A DNA stretch of 64,000 nt, taken from the NCBI GenBank assembly GCA_018268915.1, contig JAFDVQ010000001.1:682001-746000 (forward strand), in the 5' to 3' direction. The stretch is from Acidobacteriota bacterium (GTDB taxonomy: Bacteria > Acidobacteriota > Terriglobia > Terriglobales > Acidobacteriaceae). A model generated the notes under the pieces. The model did no database searches, had not been told where the DNA came from, and saw only the letters and a list, made by a program, of their open reading frames with translations. Positions 29,982 to 39,160 of the stretch are shown piece by piece (within the stretch, counting starts at the first letter, position 1; the number at the start of each line of letters is the position of its first letter). The position numbers were made by a program, and so were the translations under genes.

Positions 29982-30131
29982 TGGATAAAACTCTCTTCCA
30001 CTAACATGGGATCGCCTTGCCCTGACACGTTTTCATACACCCCGCTCGATTTTCCACGACATGCCAGCCATTTCGGTACGATGAAAACATCGGTCTACTG
30101 CATGTCCACTGCATCCGCCGGATGATCACCC

Positions 30132-31373
30132 ATGAGCACTCTCGAAATCCTCAGCCTGCTTTTCCTCACTGCCGCGGTCTTCGGCTTGTTGAGCGCACGC
30201 TGGCTAAGATTGCCGATCACTATCGGCACGATGATGCTCACTGTCCTCGTTTCCGCGACGTTGATGGTGGCCGCCTCCCGTGTTCCCGTCATCCACGTAT
30301 GGGCGGCCCACCTTATGCAGCGAATCGACTTCGAGACTCTCATCCTTCACGGAATGCTTCCTCTCCTGCTCTTCGCAGGCGCATTTCTTCTCGATCTTGA
30401 GCATCTCGCCCGCGAGAAATTCATCGTCTCGCTTCTCTCCATTGCGGGCACCACAATCTGCTTTCTCCTTGTCGCACTTTCAACGCATTGGCTGAGTGGC
30501 AACCACCTCCCCTGGGTCGAGTGCTTCATCTTCGGCGCCCTCATCTCGCCCACAGATCCAATCGCTGTTCTCGAGATGCTCCGACGCGTCGGAGTATCTC
30601 GCACCATAGAAGCTCAACTCGCCGGCGAATCTCTTTTTAACGACGGCATCGGTGCAGTCCTCTTCCTAACGATGCTCACAGTCGCGAGAGGGAATGCGCC
30701 TACGCCTTGGGCCGTAGCTGGTCTGCTTATCGTGAAAGCTGGAGGTGCAGTTGCAGTCGGTATCCTCGCTGCAGGTATTACCTCGCGGCTGATGCGCATG
30801 CACGATTCCTATAAGATCGATATCCTCTTTACCGTTTCACTCGCTTTGGGCGGCTATGTCCTCGCAGACCGTCTCCGTCTCTCTGCACCGCTCGAAGCAG
30901 TCGTTGCGGGTATCGCGCTCCGCCTTCTCAATCGTCGGCTCCCCGAAGATCGCATTGCTCACCAGCAGATCGATCGTTTCTGGGAGGTGATCGACGAAAT
31001 CCAGAACTGTGTTCTCTTCGTGCTCCTCGGCCTTGAAGCCATGGCTATCACTCTCGACTCGAACTCCGTGCGAGCTGGACTCAGTTCCATTGGCGCCATC
31101 AACCTCATCCGCTTCGGTGCAGTCGCCTTATTGCTGCTGATCGCCCGCCTTTGCCAGCCCGGACTCAAATCGTCACTCTTCATCCTCACATGGGGCGGCC
31201 TGCGCGGCGGCCTCTCTATCGCTCTCGCCCTATCCGTGCCCGAGACTCTCGGTCGTACCTGGATGCTTGGCGCAACTTACCTCGTCGTCGTCTTCTCCAT
31301 CGTTATTCAGGGTGGATCGATGGACTGGATTCTCCGTTCTGGCAAAGCCCGTCACCCCGCCGCCCGAGCTTGA
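30132..31373 (+). CDS. Cation:proton antiporter, CPA1/NhaP type
   Basis: A 413-residue membrane protein with about twelve hydrophobic segments. The ion-binding signature is clear: FGALISPTDPIAVLEMLRRVG (SPTDP) followed by LAGESLFNDGIGAVLF, the ND pair of electroneutral CPA1 Na+(K+)/H+ antiporters. A polar segment with LEHLAREKFI matches the family. The C-terminus is short, with no cytoplasmic regulatory domain. It exchanges cytoplasmic Na+ for H+ at the inner membrane. ATG 30132 lies 209 bp after hemB, with a repeat in the gap, so it probably has its own promoter. It precedes a purine permease. Confidence 0.92.
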   Translation: MSTLEILSLLFLTAAVFGLLSARWLRLPITIGTMMLTVLVSATLMVAASRVPVIHVWAAHLMQRIDFETLILHGMLPLLLFAGAFLLDLEHLAREKFIVSLLSIAGTTICFLLVALSTHWLSGNHLPWVECFIFGALISPTDPIAVLEMLRRVGVSRTIEAQLAGESLFNDGIGAVLFLTMLTVARGNAPTPWAVAGLLIVKAGGAVAVGILAAGITSRLMRMHDSYKIDILFTVSLALGGYVLADRLRLSAPLEAVVAGIALRLLNRRLPEDRIAHQQIDRFWEVIDEIQNCVLFVLLGLEAMAITLDSNSVRAGLSSIGAINLIRFGAVALLLLIARLCQPGLKSSLFILTWGGLRGGLSIALALSVPETLGRTWMLGATYLVVVFSIVIQGGSMDWILRSGKARHPAARA

Positions 31374-31411
31374 TCGCATCTTCCACGCTCCACCACAAAA
31401 AACTTTGCGCG

Positions 31412-31435
31412 TTCAGGTGCATGTGCTCTCCTGAA
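31412..31435 (+). promoter_or_regulatory. Small hairpin before the purine permease start
   Basis: The arms TTCAGG (31412-31417) and CCTGAA (31430-31435) enclose 12 nt and end 8 nt before the permease ATG. Such a hairpin would overlap the ribosome-docking region and could dampen translation, but the gap is too short for a purine riboswitch. Confidence 0.3.
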
Positions 31436-31443
31436 AGCAGTCG

Positions 31444-32754
31444 ATGCTCGAATTATTAGAGACCTATTTCGAATTCCGTAAACTTGGCACAACCTGGCGA
31501 GCGGAAATCCTGGCTGGTGTGACTACCTTCCTCACGATGGCTTACATCGTGCTCGTCAACCCTGCTATCCTCTCGTCCGCTGGCGTGCCACTCCATGCCG
31601 CCACTGTCGCGACATGCCTTTCCGCAGCCTCCGGTTCTCTCTTGATGGGTATCGTTGCGCGCTACCCCATTGCCCTGGCGCCCGGCATGGGACTAAATGC
31701 CTACTTCGCCTATACCGTCTGCCTCAAGATGCATGTGCCCTGGCAGACGGCACTTGGTGCGGTTTTCATCTCCGGCATTCTCTTCCTTGCGCTCACAGCC
31801 GCCGGCATTCGCCAGATGATCCTGCGCTCAATCCCGCACGAACTCTACGCGGCTGTCGCCAGTGGAATCGGGCTATTCATCGCTTTCATTGGATTCCGCA
31901 ATGCTGGCCTCATCGTTGGCGATTCCGCCACTCTGGTTTCCTTAGGCAACCTCCGAAATCCAACGACAGCCCTGGCCCTTTTCGGGCTCATCCTTATGGT
32001 CGGGCTTGAAATCAGGAGAGTTCGCGGCGCAATCCTCATCGGAGTTCTCGTCACGACTGGCATAGCATGGGTCATCGGACTGGTCCAATGGAAAAGTGAG
32101 AGCATAGGCCTGCACGACCTCACCAAAACAGCTCTGCAACTCGATATCCACGGAGCCCTCAGCAGAGGTCTACTCGAAATCATCTTCGTCTTCTTCTTCG
32201 TCGATCTCTTCGATAACCTCGGCACTCTCGTTGCTGTCACAAAGCGCGCCGGACTCATCGCGCCCGACCATACCATCCCCCGGCTGAATCGCATCCTTTT
32301 TGTCGACGCAGCCTCCACCATATTCGGTTCGCTCGCCGGCACCTCCACGGTCACCAGCTACGTCGAATCCACCGCAGGCGTTGCTGCTGCCGGTGGTCGC
32401 TCTGGAGTTACGGCGATCGTTGCCGCTCTACTCTTCCTCGTCGCAATGGTTGCAGCGCCTTTCGTAGGCCTGGTGCCAAACGCCGCCACCGCGCCGGCCC
32501 TGATCCTTGTTGGATCCATGATGCTCGCCACTATCACTGAGATTCGCTGGCACGAACCACTTGTCGCCATTCCGGCTTTCCTTACGCTGATCCTCATCCC
32601 TCTTACGTATTCCATCGCGAATGGTCTCGGCTTCGGCGTTATAGCCTGGGCTGTCCTGCATCTTGCCACCGGCAATTGGCGTCGCCAGGATTGGCTTCTC
32701 TACATCCTCGCCATCCTCTTCGCACTTCGTTTTCTCTATCTTGGTGCCGGATGA
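31444..32754 (+). CDS. NCS2/AzgA-type purine permease
   Basis: A 436-residue polytopic transporter of the NCS2 family, AzgA-like branch, which imports guanine, hypoxanthine or adenine with protons. Landmarks are the N-terminal EILAGVTTFLTMAYIVLVNP, LAPGMGLNAYFAYTV, GLFIAFIGFRNAG, and the diagnostic GTSTVTSYVESTAGVAAGGR-like stretch near residue 300. About twelve to fourteen membrane segments are visible. ATG 31444 follows the antiporter stop by 70 bp, so they may be co-transcribed, but a small hairpin lies just before the start. The substrate range among purines is inferred. Confidence 0.94.
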   Translation: MLELLETYFEFRKLGTTWRAEILAGVTTFLTMAYIVLVNPAILSSAGVPLHAATVATCLSAASGSLLMGIVARYPIALAPGMGLNAYFAYTVCLKMHVPWQTALGAVFISGILFLALTAAGIRQMILRSIPHELYAAVASGIGLFIAFIGFRNAGLIVGDSATLVSLGNLRNPTTALALFGLILMVGLEIRRVRGAILIGVLVTTGIAWVIGLVQWKSESIGLHDLTKTALQLDIHGALSRGLLEIIFVFFFVDLFDNLGTLVAVTKRAGLIAPDHTIPRLNRILFVDAASTIFGSLAGTSTVTSYVESTAGVAAAGGRSGVTAIVAALLFLVAMVAAPFVGLVPNAATAPALILVGSMMLATITEIRWHEPLVAIPAFLTLILIPLTYSIANGLGFGVIAWAVLHLATGNWRRQDWLLYILAILFALRFLYLGAG

Positions 32755-32756
32755 CA

Positions 32757-33341
32757 TCACTGTCCGGCGCGCATACGTTGGCAATACTCAGCGCTCGCCG
32801 ATTTCGATCGTCGATTGTCGAGGTCGAACGTTCTACTTTTCGCATTCCAGACGTATGCTTTAACACCGCACTCCGCGATCCTGCCTTGAGCATCGTTGTC
32901 TGTGAAACAGTCAAAAATGGCTTTCTCGCTTGCGGCCAGCTCGACAGACCTTGAGTGCATAGCGGATGCGCCGCTTACAAACTCGCGGTGGACCTTCTTA
33001 CCTTCTATATCGCGAAATGTCGCCTGAACAGGCTTGCCATGGTCCAAGATCATTGGGAAGAGTGAATCCGTGTAGGCGCCAGACGAACAATAGTCCACCA
33101 GTGCGACGGACAGCGGTCCGCTTTCCAATCCAAACGCGTCAACGATTTCGGGAGCGGGAGCGCCTCGACACCTTTCTTCATTCGCGCCCTCGAGCGTCTT
33201 CTGAATTAAGGCGATGCGAGTTTTCCACTCAAGAACTGCCGGAGCATCGGGCTTAAGGGTGCGAGTAGATTTTTGGGCGGTCAACTCCCAGCACAACAAC
33301 ACGGCCACGCCACCGATTGCAATACGCATCCCGATACACAT
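32757..33341 (-). CDS. Secreted hypothetical protein
   Basis: A 194-residue protein with a signal peptide (MCIGMRIAIGGVAVLLCWELTAQ). The mature part contains several cysteines that could form disulfides (EERCRG, VDYCSSG, IFDCF, IAECG, EYCQR). I do not recognise a family. The frame stays open upstream to 33725, but that extension would overlap the hydrolase gene on the other strand and lacks coding features, so I trimmed the start to the ATG that opens a signal peptide. It is convergent with the purine permease, with a 2-bp gap. Confidence 0.6.
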   Translation of the reverse strand: MCIGMRIAIGGVAVLLCWELTAQKSTRTLKPDAPAVLEWKTRIALIQKTLEGANEERCRGAPAPEIVDAFGLESGPLSVALVDYCSSGAYTDSLFPMILDHGKPVQATFRDIEGKKVHREFVSGASAMHSRSVELAASEKAIFDCFTDNDAQGRIAECGVKAYVWNAKSRTFDLDNRRSKSASAEYCQRMRAGQ

Positions 33342-33471
33342 ACCAATATCCAGCCGACTATACTCTTCCCGCCGCTCAGCCATGCTCGATCTGCTTGCAA
33401 CTTCGGCGGCTAACGATACGACTAACACATAGTGTCCGCCCGTTTCGCGAGGTTTACCATTTTGAGAGGCG

Positions 33472-34221
33472 ATGGGCCGAGTGATGGGAACCAGACGAGC
33501 CAAGTTATGCGGATACATCGCTCTGATCTGGGCGCTTTTCGCTTCAGCAGCTCTTTCCCAGCGATTCTCCCAGCTCACCACACCCACACCTCTCCCGACC
33601 GGATCAACCCTCGTCGTCGGCTTCCTCGGCGGGTACGATCGTTGGAATGACGAACATCGCTCCGTCCGTCGACTGGTTCTCAAACTCCGCGAGCATCCGG
33701 GAGTCTTCGCCGAATCCATCTCCAATCACCACCAGGCCCTCGCCCTCCGCCTCATTCACGAGGCATTCGATACCAACCGGAACGGGCGGCTTGAGCCAGA
33801 CGAAATAGCCAACGCTCGCGTGATTCTATTCGGCCAAAGCTGGGGCGGCGCAGCCGCAATCGCCGTCGCCAGAGATCTCCATAAACTCGGCATTCCCGTT
33901 ATGCTCACGGTTCAGATCGATAGCGTTGGCGCTCACGACAGCCTCATTCCGCCCAACGTGCGGGCAGCAGTAAACTTCTACCAGCACGACCCGTTTACAA
34001 CCATTCACGGCAGGAACAATATTCGTGCCGCCGACCCGCTCCGAACCACAATTCTCGGCAACTTCAGATCGACGTACGTATTCCGCTCGGTCGACGAATC
34101 CAATGCCTCCAAAGCCCGCCAGGTTTTCGGAGGCAGTCACACTAAGATGGAACTCGACCCAGTTGTCTGGGGTCGCGTCGAGCGAAATATTTACGATGCA
34201 GTCGCAAGGAGACAGCCATGA
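33472..34221 (+). CDS. Secreted alpha/beta-hydrolase-like protein with EF-hand loop
   Basis: A 249-residue exported protein. The signal segment is CGYIALIWALFASAALSQ. A hydrolase elbow GQSWGGAAA (Ser123) follows the strand RVILF. Candidate acid and histidine partners are VQIDSVG (Asp150) and GSHTKME (His223). Just before the elbow lies a near-perfect 12-residue EF-hand loop (DTNRNGRLEPDE, residues 100-111), with Asp, Asn, Asn, Gly, Leu and Glu at the canonical positions. This suggests Ca2+ binding in the lipase cap. It overlaps the next gene by 4 bp (ATGA). I infer a calcium-dependent lipase or esterase, and family membership beyond the fold is unknown. Confidence 0.72.
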   Translation: MGRVMGTRRAKLCGYIALIWALFASAALSQRFSQLTTPTPLPTGSTLVVGFLGGYDRWNDEHRSVRRLVLKLREHPGVFAESISNHHQALALRLIHEAFDTNRNGRLEPDEIANARVILFGQSWGGAAAIAVARDLHKLGIPVMLTVQIDSVGAHDSLIPPNVRAAVNFYQHDPFTTIHGRNNIRAADPLRTTILGNFRSTYVFRSVDESNASKARQVFGGSHTKMELDPVVWGRVERNIYDAVARRQP

Positions 34222-36200
34222 TCCGTGCCGCGCTTTTCAGCCTCATCCTATGCGCGCTTCCCCTCTCGGCACAGACACACGAATTTGATGTGCGTCCCGG
34301 CGCCGGCTGGATCGACACCAACATCGACCTTAACGCTGGAGACACACTGCATATCACAGCCACCGGCCAGTTGCAGTACTCCAACGCCCAGCAACCCAAT
34401 GGCCCCGCAGGTCTCCCCCGCGGATTCGCCGATCTCATTCGCAATCTCCCTGTCAACTCCGCCGGCCGTGGTGCGCTCGTTGGACGCATCGGCTCCATCG
34501 AAGCAGCTCGTGCTTTCCTCATCGGCGAGCAGATGAACAGCCAGGCTCCTGTTACAGGACGCCTCTTTCTCTCCATCAATCAAATGAGCCTCGATCAGGC
34601 TACTGGCTCCTATCACGTCACGGTTGATCGCAAAGCAGCCACTGCTTCTCAAAACGCGGCGCGGCAGAATGTTCACGTTCCCGCATTTCCGCAGGCGCTC
34701 ATCGATTCGATTCCACGACGCGTCAGCGACCCCAACGACGCTCCGGGCGATCGAGTTAATTTCATCCTCATCGGCTCGCAGGACCGCGTGCAGTCCGCTC
34801 TCAAAGCAGCTGGATGGGTTGCCGTCGATCGCACTGACAAAGACGCGATCATTCGAGGTATCTTCGCGAGCCTCTCGAAGGAAGCCTACGTCACCATGCC
34901 GATGAGTGAGCTTCGTCTCTTCGGCCGTGCCCAGGACTTCGGATACGCTCAGGCCGACCCGCTTCGCGTCGTCGCATCCAGGCATCACTTCCGCATCTGG
35001 AAAGTCTCGCAGCAACTCGACGGGCAAACCGTCTGGGCGGGCGCCGGCACGCACGACATCGGCTTCGATCGCGACCAGCGCAACAACGGTATCACTCACA
35101 AAATCGATCCCAATACCGACGGAGAGCGCGACTACATCCGCGACAGCCTTACGCAAACCGGCATGGTCGTAAAGTCCGATTACATTACTCCCACTGATCC
35201 CGTCACGAGCGCCAAGACAGCTACCGGCTCTGGCTTCACCTCAGATGGCCGCACGGTTCTTATCTATCTCGCGGATGACTTAGGCAATGTCTCCGCCGGC
35301 TTCAGCGACATCTTCTGCTCCGTCCTCAAGCAGAATAATCCCGGTGGAGGCGATTGGGGCTCGTGCTCCCGTTACATCGACTCGCCCGGTAAAGAGGACT
35401 TGAAACTCGAAGCGCTCTCGACCAAATACAGAGTCCTCATCGTGCCTGGAATTCTCAGTTCCTGCGTCTCTGACTCACCCGCATTCCAGGAAGGCCAGGA
35501 AACGCTCAAAGCGCAAGGCGTCGATGTAGATCTGCTTCAGGTCCCCAATGACTCCAGCGAATCCAATGCCAAAATGATCGCGAACTACCTTCGCGAACAC
35601 AGTGCCAGCGATTCTCGTAAATACATCCTCGTCGGCTACAGCAAAGGCGGCCCTGACATTCAGGTTGCACTCGCACAGGAAGAGATCGCAGACAAAGTCG
35701 CAGGATTCGTCACCGTCGCGGGAGCCTCCGGCGGATCGCCAGTCGCCGATCTCCTGCCATCGGTTGCGGAAAAATATATGAAGACCGTTCCCCTCAAGAG
35801 CTGCCAGGGCGACCTCTCCACCGGCTTCAAGAGCCTGCAGCGCCAGACGCGCCAGGCATTCCTCACCGCGCATCCCACGTCACCAGTGCCGACATATTCG
35901 CTCATCGCGAAATCGGATGAGTCCTCGACGTCCAAGTCCCTGATGCAAACCTGGCGCGTGCTGTCATCGTACGGCTCCGCCGAAGATGGGCAGCTTTTAC
36001 GCGATGATGCCATCGTTCCCGGCGCGAAGTTTCTGGGTGCCGCTCTCGCCGATCACTTTGCTGTTGCGCTGCCTTTCGACAAATCCCCCGAAGCTAGCAT
36101 TCGCTCCGGAATGGACAAGGCCGCCTATCCGCGGGCGGCTCTGCTCGAATCTATCGTTCGATTTGTGGCCAACGATCTCGACCATCAATCCGGGAACTGA
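34218..36200 (+). CDS. Secreted fusion: LecA-like lectin, LssY-C domain and hydrolase domain
   Basis: A 660-residue exported protein with three parts. After a signal peptide (IRAALFSLILCALPLSAQ) comes a jelly-roll lectin-like domain similar to PA-I/LecA (~20-150: GAGWIDTNIDLNAGD, VGRIGSIEAARAFLIG, ATGSYHVTVD). Next is an LssY C-terminal domain (~175-325: ALKAAGWVAVDRTDKDA, LRLFGRAQDFGYAQ, HHFRIWKV, AGAGTHDIGFDRDQR). Then comes an alpha/beta-hydrolase domain (~400-650) with GYSKGGPDIQ (Ser475). It starts at an ATG overlapping the hydrolase gene upstream, so the two are co-translated. Its 3' end overlaps the convergent M48 gene by 16 bp. The role is inferred: a sugar-binding, exported lipid or ester hydrolase. 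Confidence 0.8.
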   Translation: MIRAALFSLILCALPLSAQTHEFDVRPGAGWIDTNIDLNAGDTLHITATGQLQYSNAQQPNGPAGLPRGFADLIRNLPVNSAGRGALVGRIGSIEAARAFLIGEQMNSQAPVTGRLFLSINQMSLDQATGSYHVTVDRKAATASQNAARQNVHVPAFPQALIDSIPRRVSDPNDAPGDRVNFILIGSQDRVQSALKAAGWVAVDRTDKDAIIRGIFASLSKEAYVTMPMSELRLFGRAQDFGYAQADPLRVVASRHHFRIWKVSQQLDGQTVWAGAGTHDIGFDRDQRNNGITHKIDPNTDGERDYIRDSLTQTGMVVKSDYITPTDPVTSAKTATGSGFTSDGRTVLIYLADDLGNVSAGFSDIFCSVLKQNNPGGGDWGSCSRYIDSPGKEDLKLEALSTKYRVLIVPGILSSCVSDSPAFQEGQETLKAQGVDVDLLQVPNDSSESNAKMIANYLREHSASDSRKYILVGYSKGGPDIQVALAQEEIADKVAGFVTVAGASGGSPVADLLPSVAEKYMKTVPLKSCQGDLSTGFKSLQRQTRQAFLTAHPTSPVPTYSLIAKSDESSTSKSLMQTWRVLSSYGSAEDGQLLRDDAIVPGAKFLGAALADHFAVALPFDKSPEASIRSGMDKAAYPRAALLESIVRFVANDLDHQSGN

Positions 36201-37588
36201 ACGGTGTCGATCATCTGCTTGAAGGTAGGGTCCAGATCGCTCATCTTTGTGGTCTGCCCCGCGAGAGCCGTGTACCACAGGCCAGACCCGCGCGCGACAG
36301 TGTAGAGGTAAACGACTTGATCCGGATCCTGGTGCGCAGAGGTTTTCGTGGTCATGCGAGTCTTCAGAGCAACCTTGTTCCCAACCTGCACTCGTTGTGG
36401 GTTGTCTGCCCTCAAGTTCGTATCGCCCTTCTTCAGACCATCCAGGAACTCCTTTGTGCTTGCATCCAGATTCGTGCTTGCTGCGCCCGCCTGCGGAACG
36501 TAGTAGTCGATCATCGCGCCATTGATCAGCTCCACTCCCCCGTTCTGGGTCTTCGACACTCCGCCTTGCGGCACGATGTAGAGGCTTCCTCCCGGCGCCG
36601 CCTGCCCGGCCTGCCAGGTTGATGGGAATCCCATCGAAAATCCGTTAGCCGGATAATCCTTCATTCCAGCCGGAAGATTCGTACGCCCGCTCGCCCCTTC
36701 TTTAGCCTGGATCAGCTTTCCCGGCTGCGGCTTCGGCGGAGGCACGGCCGCAACCAGCTTTTTGATCTTTGCAAAATTCCCGGTGTTCGCCTTATAGCTC
36801 CGCTGCGGATAGAACTTGATATCGTCCGAAACGTACTGGACGCGGCTGCCGGTCGCCGGATGCGATGACATCCACAGCGCCAGCCCGCGCGGTTCCGCGG
36901 CTGTGCCTTGCGTTTTCACCAGCTTTTCGAAAAACGTCGGAAGCTGTATCGGGTCGTAGCCTGCCGCCGACATCATTCGCGCGCCATTGAGATCCGCGTC
37001 CTTCTCATAACCGCGCGAAAACTTCATGAGAACGGAATTCTGGCCGAGGCTCGTTCCTGCCTGCGTAATCTGGCAGACCATGCCGCACTGCCCATTCTGG
37101 TCTTGTGTCAAGGTCCCTGCAGCAAGCCCCACAATCTGGAAGAGTGTTCCGTATGTCTGCTGCTTTCCGATCTGTGCCGCGCTGTGCCGCAGGGCCACGT
37201 GCGACATCTCATGTGCGAGCACGCCTGCCACTTCGCCCTCGCTGTCCGCCGCTTTCAGCAATCCGGTGTGCACATACATGGGCCCGCCCGGCAGTGCGAA
37301 CGCATTGATAGAGTCGTCATTTATCAGTTTGAAGTAGTAGGGATACGCATTCGCCTGGGGCGTCTTCGCGAGGCTCTGCCCGATCTGGTTCAGCCATCGC
37401 TCAATCTCGGGATTATGGATCACTTCCATCTCGCGCTCCACCTGCCCGGCAAACTGCTTGCCGAGCTGCATCTCCTGGTCGCGTGAAATCGATGTCTTCT
37501 GTACCTTGACTTCAGTTTGTTTGGGAGTTTTCTGAGAATGCGCAGCGAGCGGAACGATGAGAGCAAAGACAAGGAGACAACGGCTCAT
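36185..37588 (-). CDS. M48-family zinc metalloprotease, exported
   Basis: A 467-residue protein with a signal peptide (SRCLLVFALIVPLAAHSQ). The M48 peptidase domain holds FALPGGPMYVHTGLLKAA, the zinc motif AHEMSHVALRHSA (His126, Glu127, His130) and the downstream zinc ligand in RGYEKDADLNGARMM (about Glu187). A C-terminal domain of ~150 residues (from about 300) with MGFPSTWQAGQ is extra. It resembles periplasmic BepA/LoiP-type quality-control proteases but lacks the TPR tail of BepA. ATG 37588 has GGAGGG upstream. The convergent overlap of 16 bp with the fusion protein gene is unusual. Confidence 0.88.
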   Translation of the reverse strand: MSRCLLVFALIVPLAAHSQKTPKQTEVKVQKTSISRDQEMQLGKQFAGQVEREMEVIHNPEIERWLNQIGQSLAKTPQANAYPYYFKLINDDSINAFALPGGPMYVHTGLLKAADSEGEVAGVLAHEMSHVALRHSAAQIGKQQTYGTLFQIVGLAAGTLTQDQNGQCGMVCQITQAGTSLGQNSVLMKFSRGYEKDADLNGARMMSAAGYDPIQLPTFFEKLVKTQGTAAEPRGLALWMSSHPATGSRVQYVSDDIKFYPQRSYKANTGNFAKIKKLVAAVPPPKPQPGKLIQAKEGASGRTNLPAGMKDYPANGFSMGFPSTWQAGQAAPGGSLYIVPQGGVSKTQNGGVELINGAMIDYYVPQAGAASTNLDASTKEFLDGLKKGDTNLRADNPQRVQVGNKVALKTRMTTKTSAHQDPDQVVYLYTVARGSGLWYTALAGQTTKMSDLDPTFKQMIDTVQFPD

Positions 37589-37691
37589 GAGCCCTCCTGG
37601 GGTCTGAGGAAAAATTTTAACTGGCACTGATTCTAAACCGAGGCTCACCTTACCGGACAAAGTCCCCCGCACGGGCACTAGAATCAGCTGA

Positions 37692-38486
37692 ATGCGCTTC
37701 TTCCCTACGACGATTTTTACTGCCTCACTGCTGCTAACCGCCGCACCATCTGTTTCCGCCGAAAATTACCGCGTTGTTCATTCTTATCCCCACGACCAGC
37801 ACGCCTTCAGTCAGGGTCTCATCTACGTCGATGGCCACCTCTACGAGAGCACCGGGATTCAGGGTCAGTCCACCCTCCGTGAAGAAGACCTCGAAACCGG
37901 CCGTATACTCCGGATGCAGATCGTTTCCGACAGATATTTCGCGGAGGGCCTCACCGATTGGAAGAACACTCTCATCCAGCTCACCTGGCAATCACACGTC
38001 GCGCTAGTCTACGACCGGGCGACCTTCAGGCAGCTTCGCACGTTCCAATATCAAGGCGAAGGTTGGGGCCTGACCCACGACGCAGAATCCCTCATCCTCA
38101 GCGACGGTACCGCCACCCTCCGATTCTTTGATCCCGAGACATTTAAAGAACTCCGCCGCATCACGGTCAAAGATCATGGGAAGCCCGTCACGCAGCTCAA
38201 TGAGCTCGAATTCATTCACGGTGAAATCTACGCCAACATCTGGCACGCCAACCGCATCGCGCGAATCTCTCCTGCAAACGGCCGCGTCCTCGGCTGGATC
38301 GACCTCAAAGGGCTGATGCCCCGCGACCAGCTCTCCAGGGACGAAGCGGTCCTCAACGGCATCGCCTACGACGCGCACCACGATCGCCTCTTCGTCACCG
38401 GCAAGCTTTGGCCAAAGGTCTTCGAGATCACCGTCCTCCCCGAACACGCGAAATCGCCTTCCGCAAAGCACGCCGAACGGCCCTGA
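37692..38486 (+). CDS. Glutaminyl-peptide cyclotransferase
   Basis: A 264-residue glutamine cyclotransferase (PF05096 type), a five-bladed beta-propeller that cyclises N-terminal Gln to pyroglutamate. A signal peptide is visible (RFFPTTIFTASLLLTAAPSVSAE), so it works in the periplasm. Typical landmarks are SYPHDQHAFSQGLIYVDGHLYESTG, YFAEGLTDW, GEGWGLTHD, LNELEFIHGEIYANIW and the late VLNGIAYDAHHDRLFVTGK. It starts 104 bp from the M48 gene, which is divergent. It may protect exported enzymes such as those in the surrounding genes. Confidence 0.9.
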   Translation: MRFFPTTIFTASLLLTAAPSVSAENYRVVHSYPHDQHAFSQGLIYVDGHLYESTGIQGQSTLREEDLETGRILRMQIVSDRYFAEGLTDWKNTLIQLTWQSHVALVYDRATFRQLRTFQYQGEGWGLTHDAESLILSDGTATLRFFDPETFKELRRITVKDHGKPVTQLNELEFIHGEIYANIWHANRIARISPANGRVLGWIDLKGLMPRDQLSRDEAVLNGIAYDAHHDRLFVTGKLWPKVFEITVLPEHAKSPSAKHAERP

Positions 38487-38554
38487 CGCTGCCTGCGTTG
38501 CGTCACAAGTGAGCCAATGTCGTCCGGGTATACTGCTCGCCGAGGGAAGACCCC

Positions 38555-39157
38555 ATGGACGTCCTCTCGGTGCCGACAATCCTGCACAATGCCGCAGTCC
38601 TCACCATCGTCATTGCATTCGCCGGCTACCTCATCACTATCATCGGCGCGCGCATGCTCAATCAGCACCGCGACAAGCTGGAACTCGTCAACAAGCGGCT
38701 CAATGAGTTCTATGGCCCTCTCTACGTTGCTTCCGAGGCCGGCAACATCGCTTATCGCTCTCTCCTAAAACGTCAGGGAAAGGCCGTCAGCGAGCCCATC
38801 CTCGATTCTGAGTTGAAGGAATGGATTCTCTGGATGAATACGATCTTCATGCCGCTGAACGACATTCGCGAGAAGATCATCATCGAGAAGGCCTACCTCG
38901 TCGTCGAAGAGCATATGCCTCAATGCCTTCTCGATTTCGTGACCCATGTCGTCGGATATAAAGCTGTCATGGCCAAATGGGCCGAAGGCGATTTCACTGA
39001 GCGCCGTTCCACAATCGGGTGGCCACCTGAGTTCGACATCTACGTGAAAAGATCCTATGCCGCCCTCAAGGCCCAGCAAACAGATCTCTTGCACAGCGCA
39101 GCCTGGCGGATGTGGAACCGCTTCTTCGGGAATGGGCGCAAAACGAAAATCACGTAA
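38555..39157 (+). CDS. Hypothetical membrane-anchored protein
   Basis: A 200-residue protein. One N-terminal membrane helix (LTIVIAFAGYLITIIGARM) is followed by a largely helical soluble domain with HRDKLELVNKRLNEFYGPLYVASEAG, LKEWILWMNTIFMPLNDI and a C-terminal amphipathic stretch. I do not recognise the family. The ribosome-binding region GAGGGAAGA precedes ATG 38555, and the gene follows the cyclotransferase by 68 bp. It is convergent with the next hypothetical. Confidence 0.6.
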   Translation: MDVLSVPTILHNAAVLTIVIAFAGYLITIIGARMLNQHRDKLELVNKRLNEFYGPLYVASEAGNIAYRSLLKRQGKAVSEPILDSELKEWILWMNTIFMPLNDIREKIIIEKAYLVVEEHMPQCLLDFVTHVVGYKAVMAKWAEGDFTERRSTIGWPPEFDIYVKRSYAALKAQQTDLLHSAAWRMWNRFFGNGRKTKIT

Positions 39158-39160
39158 ATC

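Noticed and set aside
31374..31443. Purine riboswitch before the NCS2 permease
   Set aside because: The gap is 70 bp, shorter than a purine riboswitch plus expression platform, and the needed three-way junction is absent.
32757..33725. Full-length open frame of 322 residues for the secreted hypothetical
   Set aside because: The extra ~128 residues are Arg-rich, overlap the hydrolase gene on the other strand and precede a good signal peptide start, so the shorter form was used.
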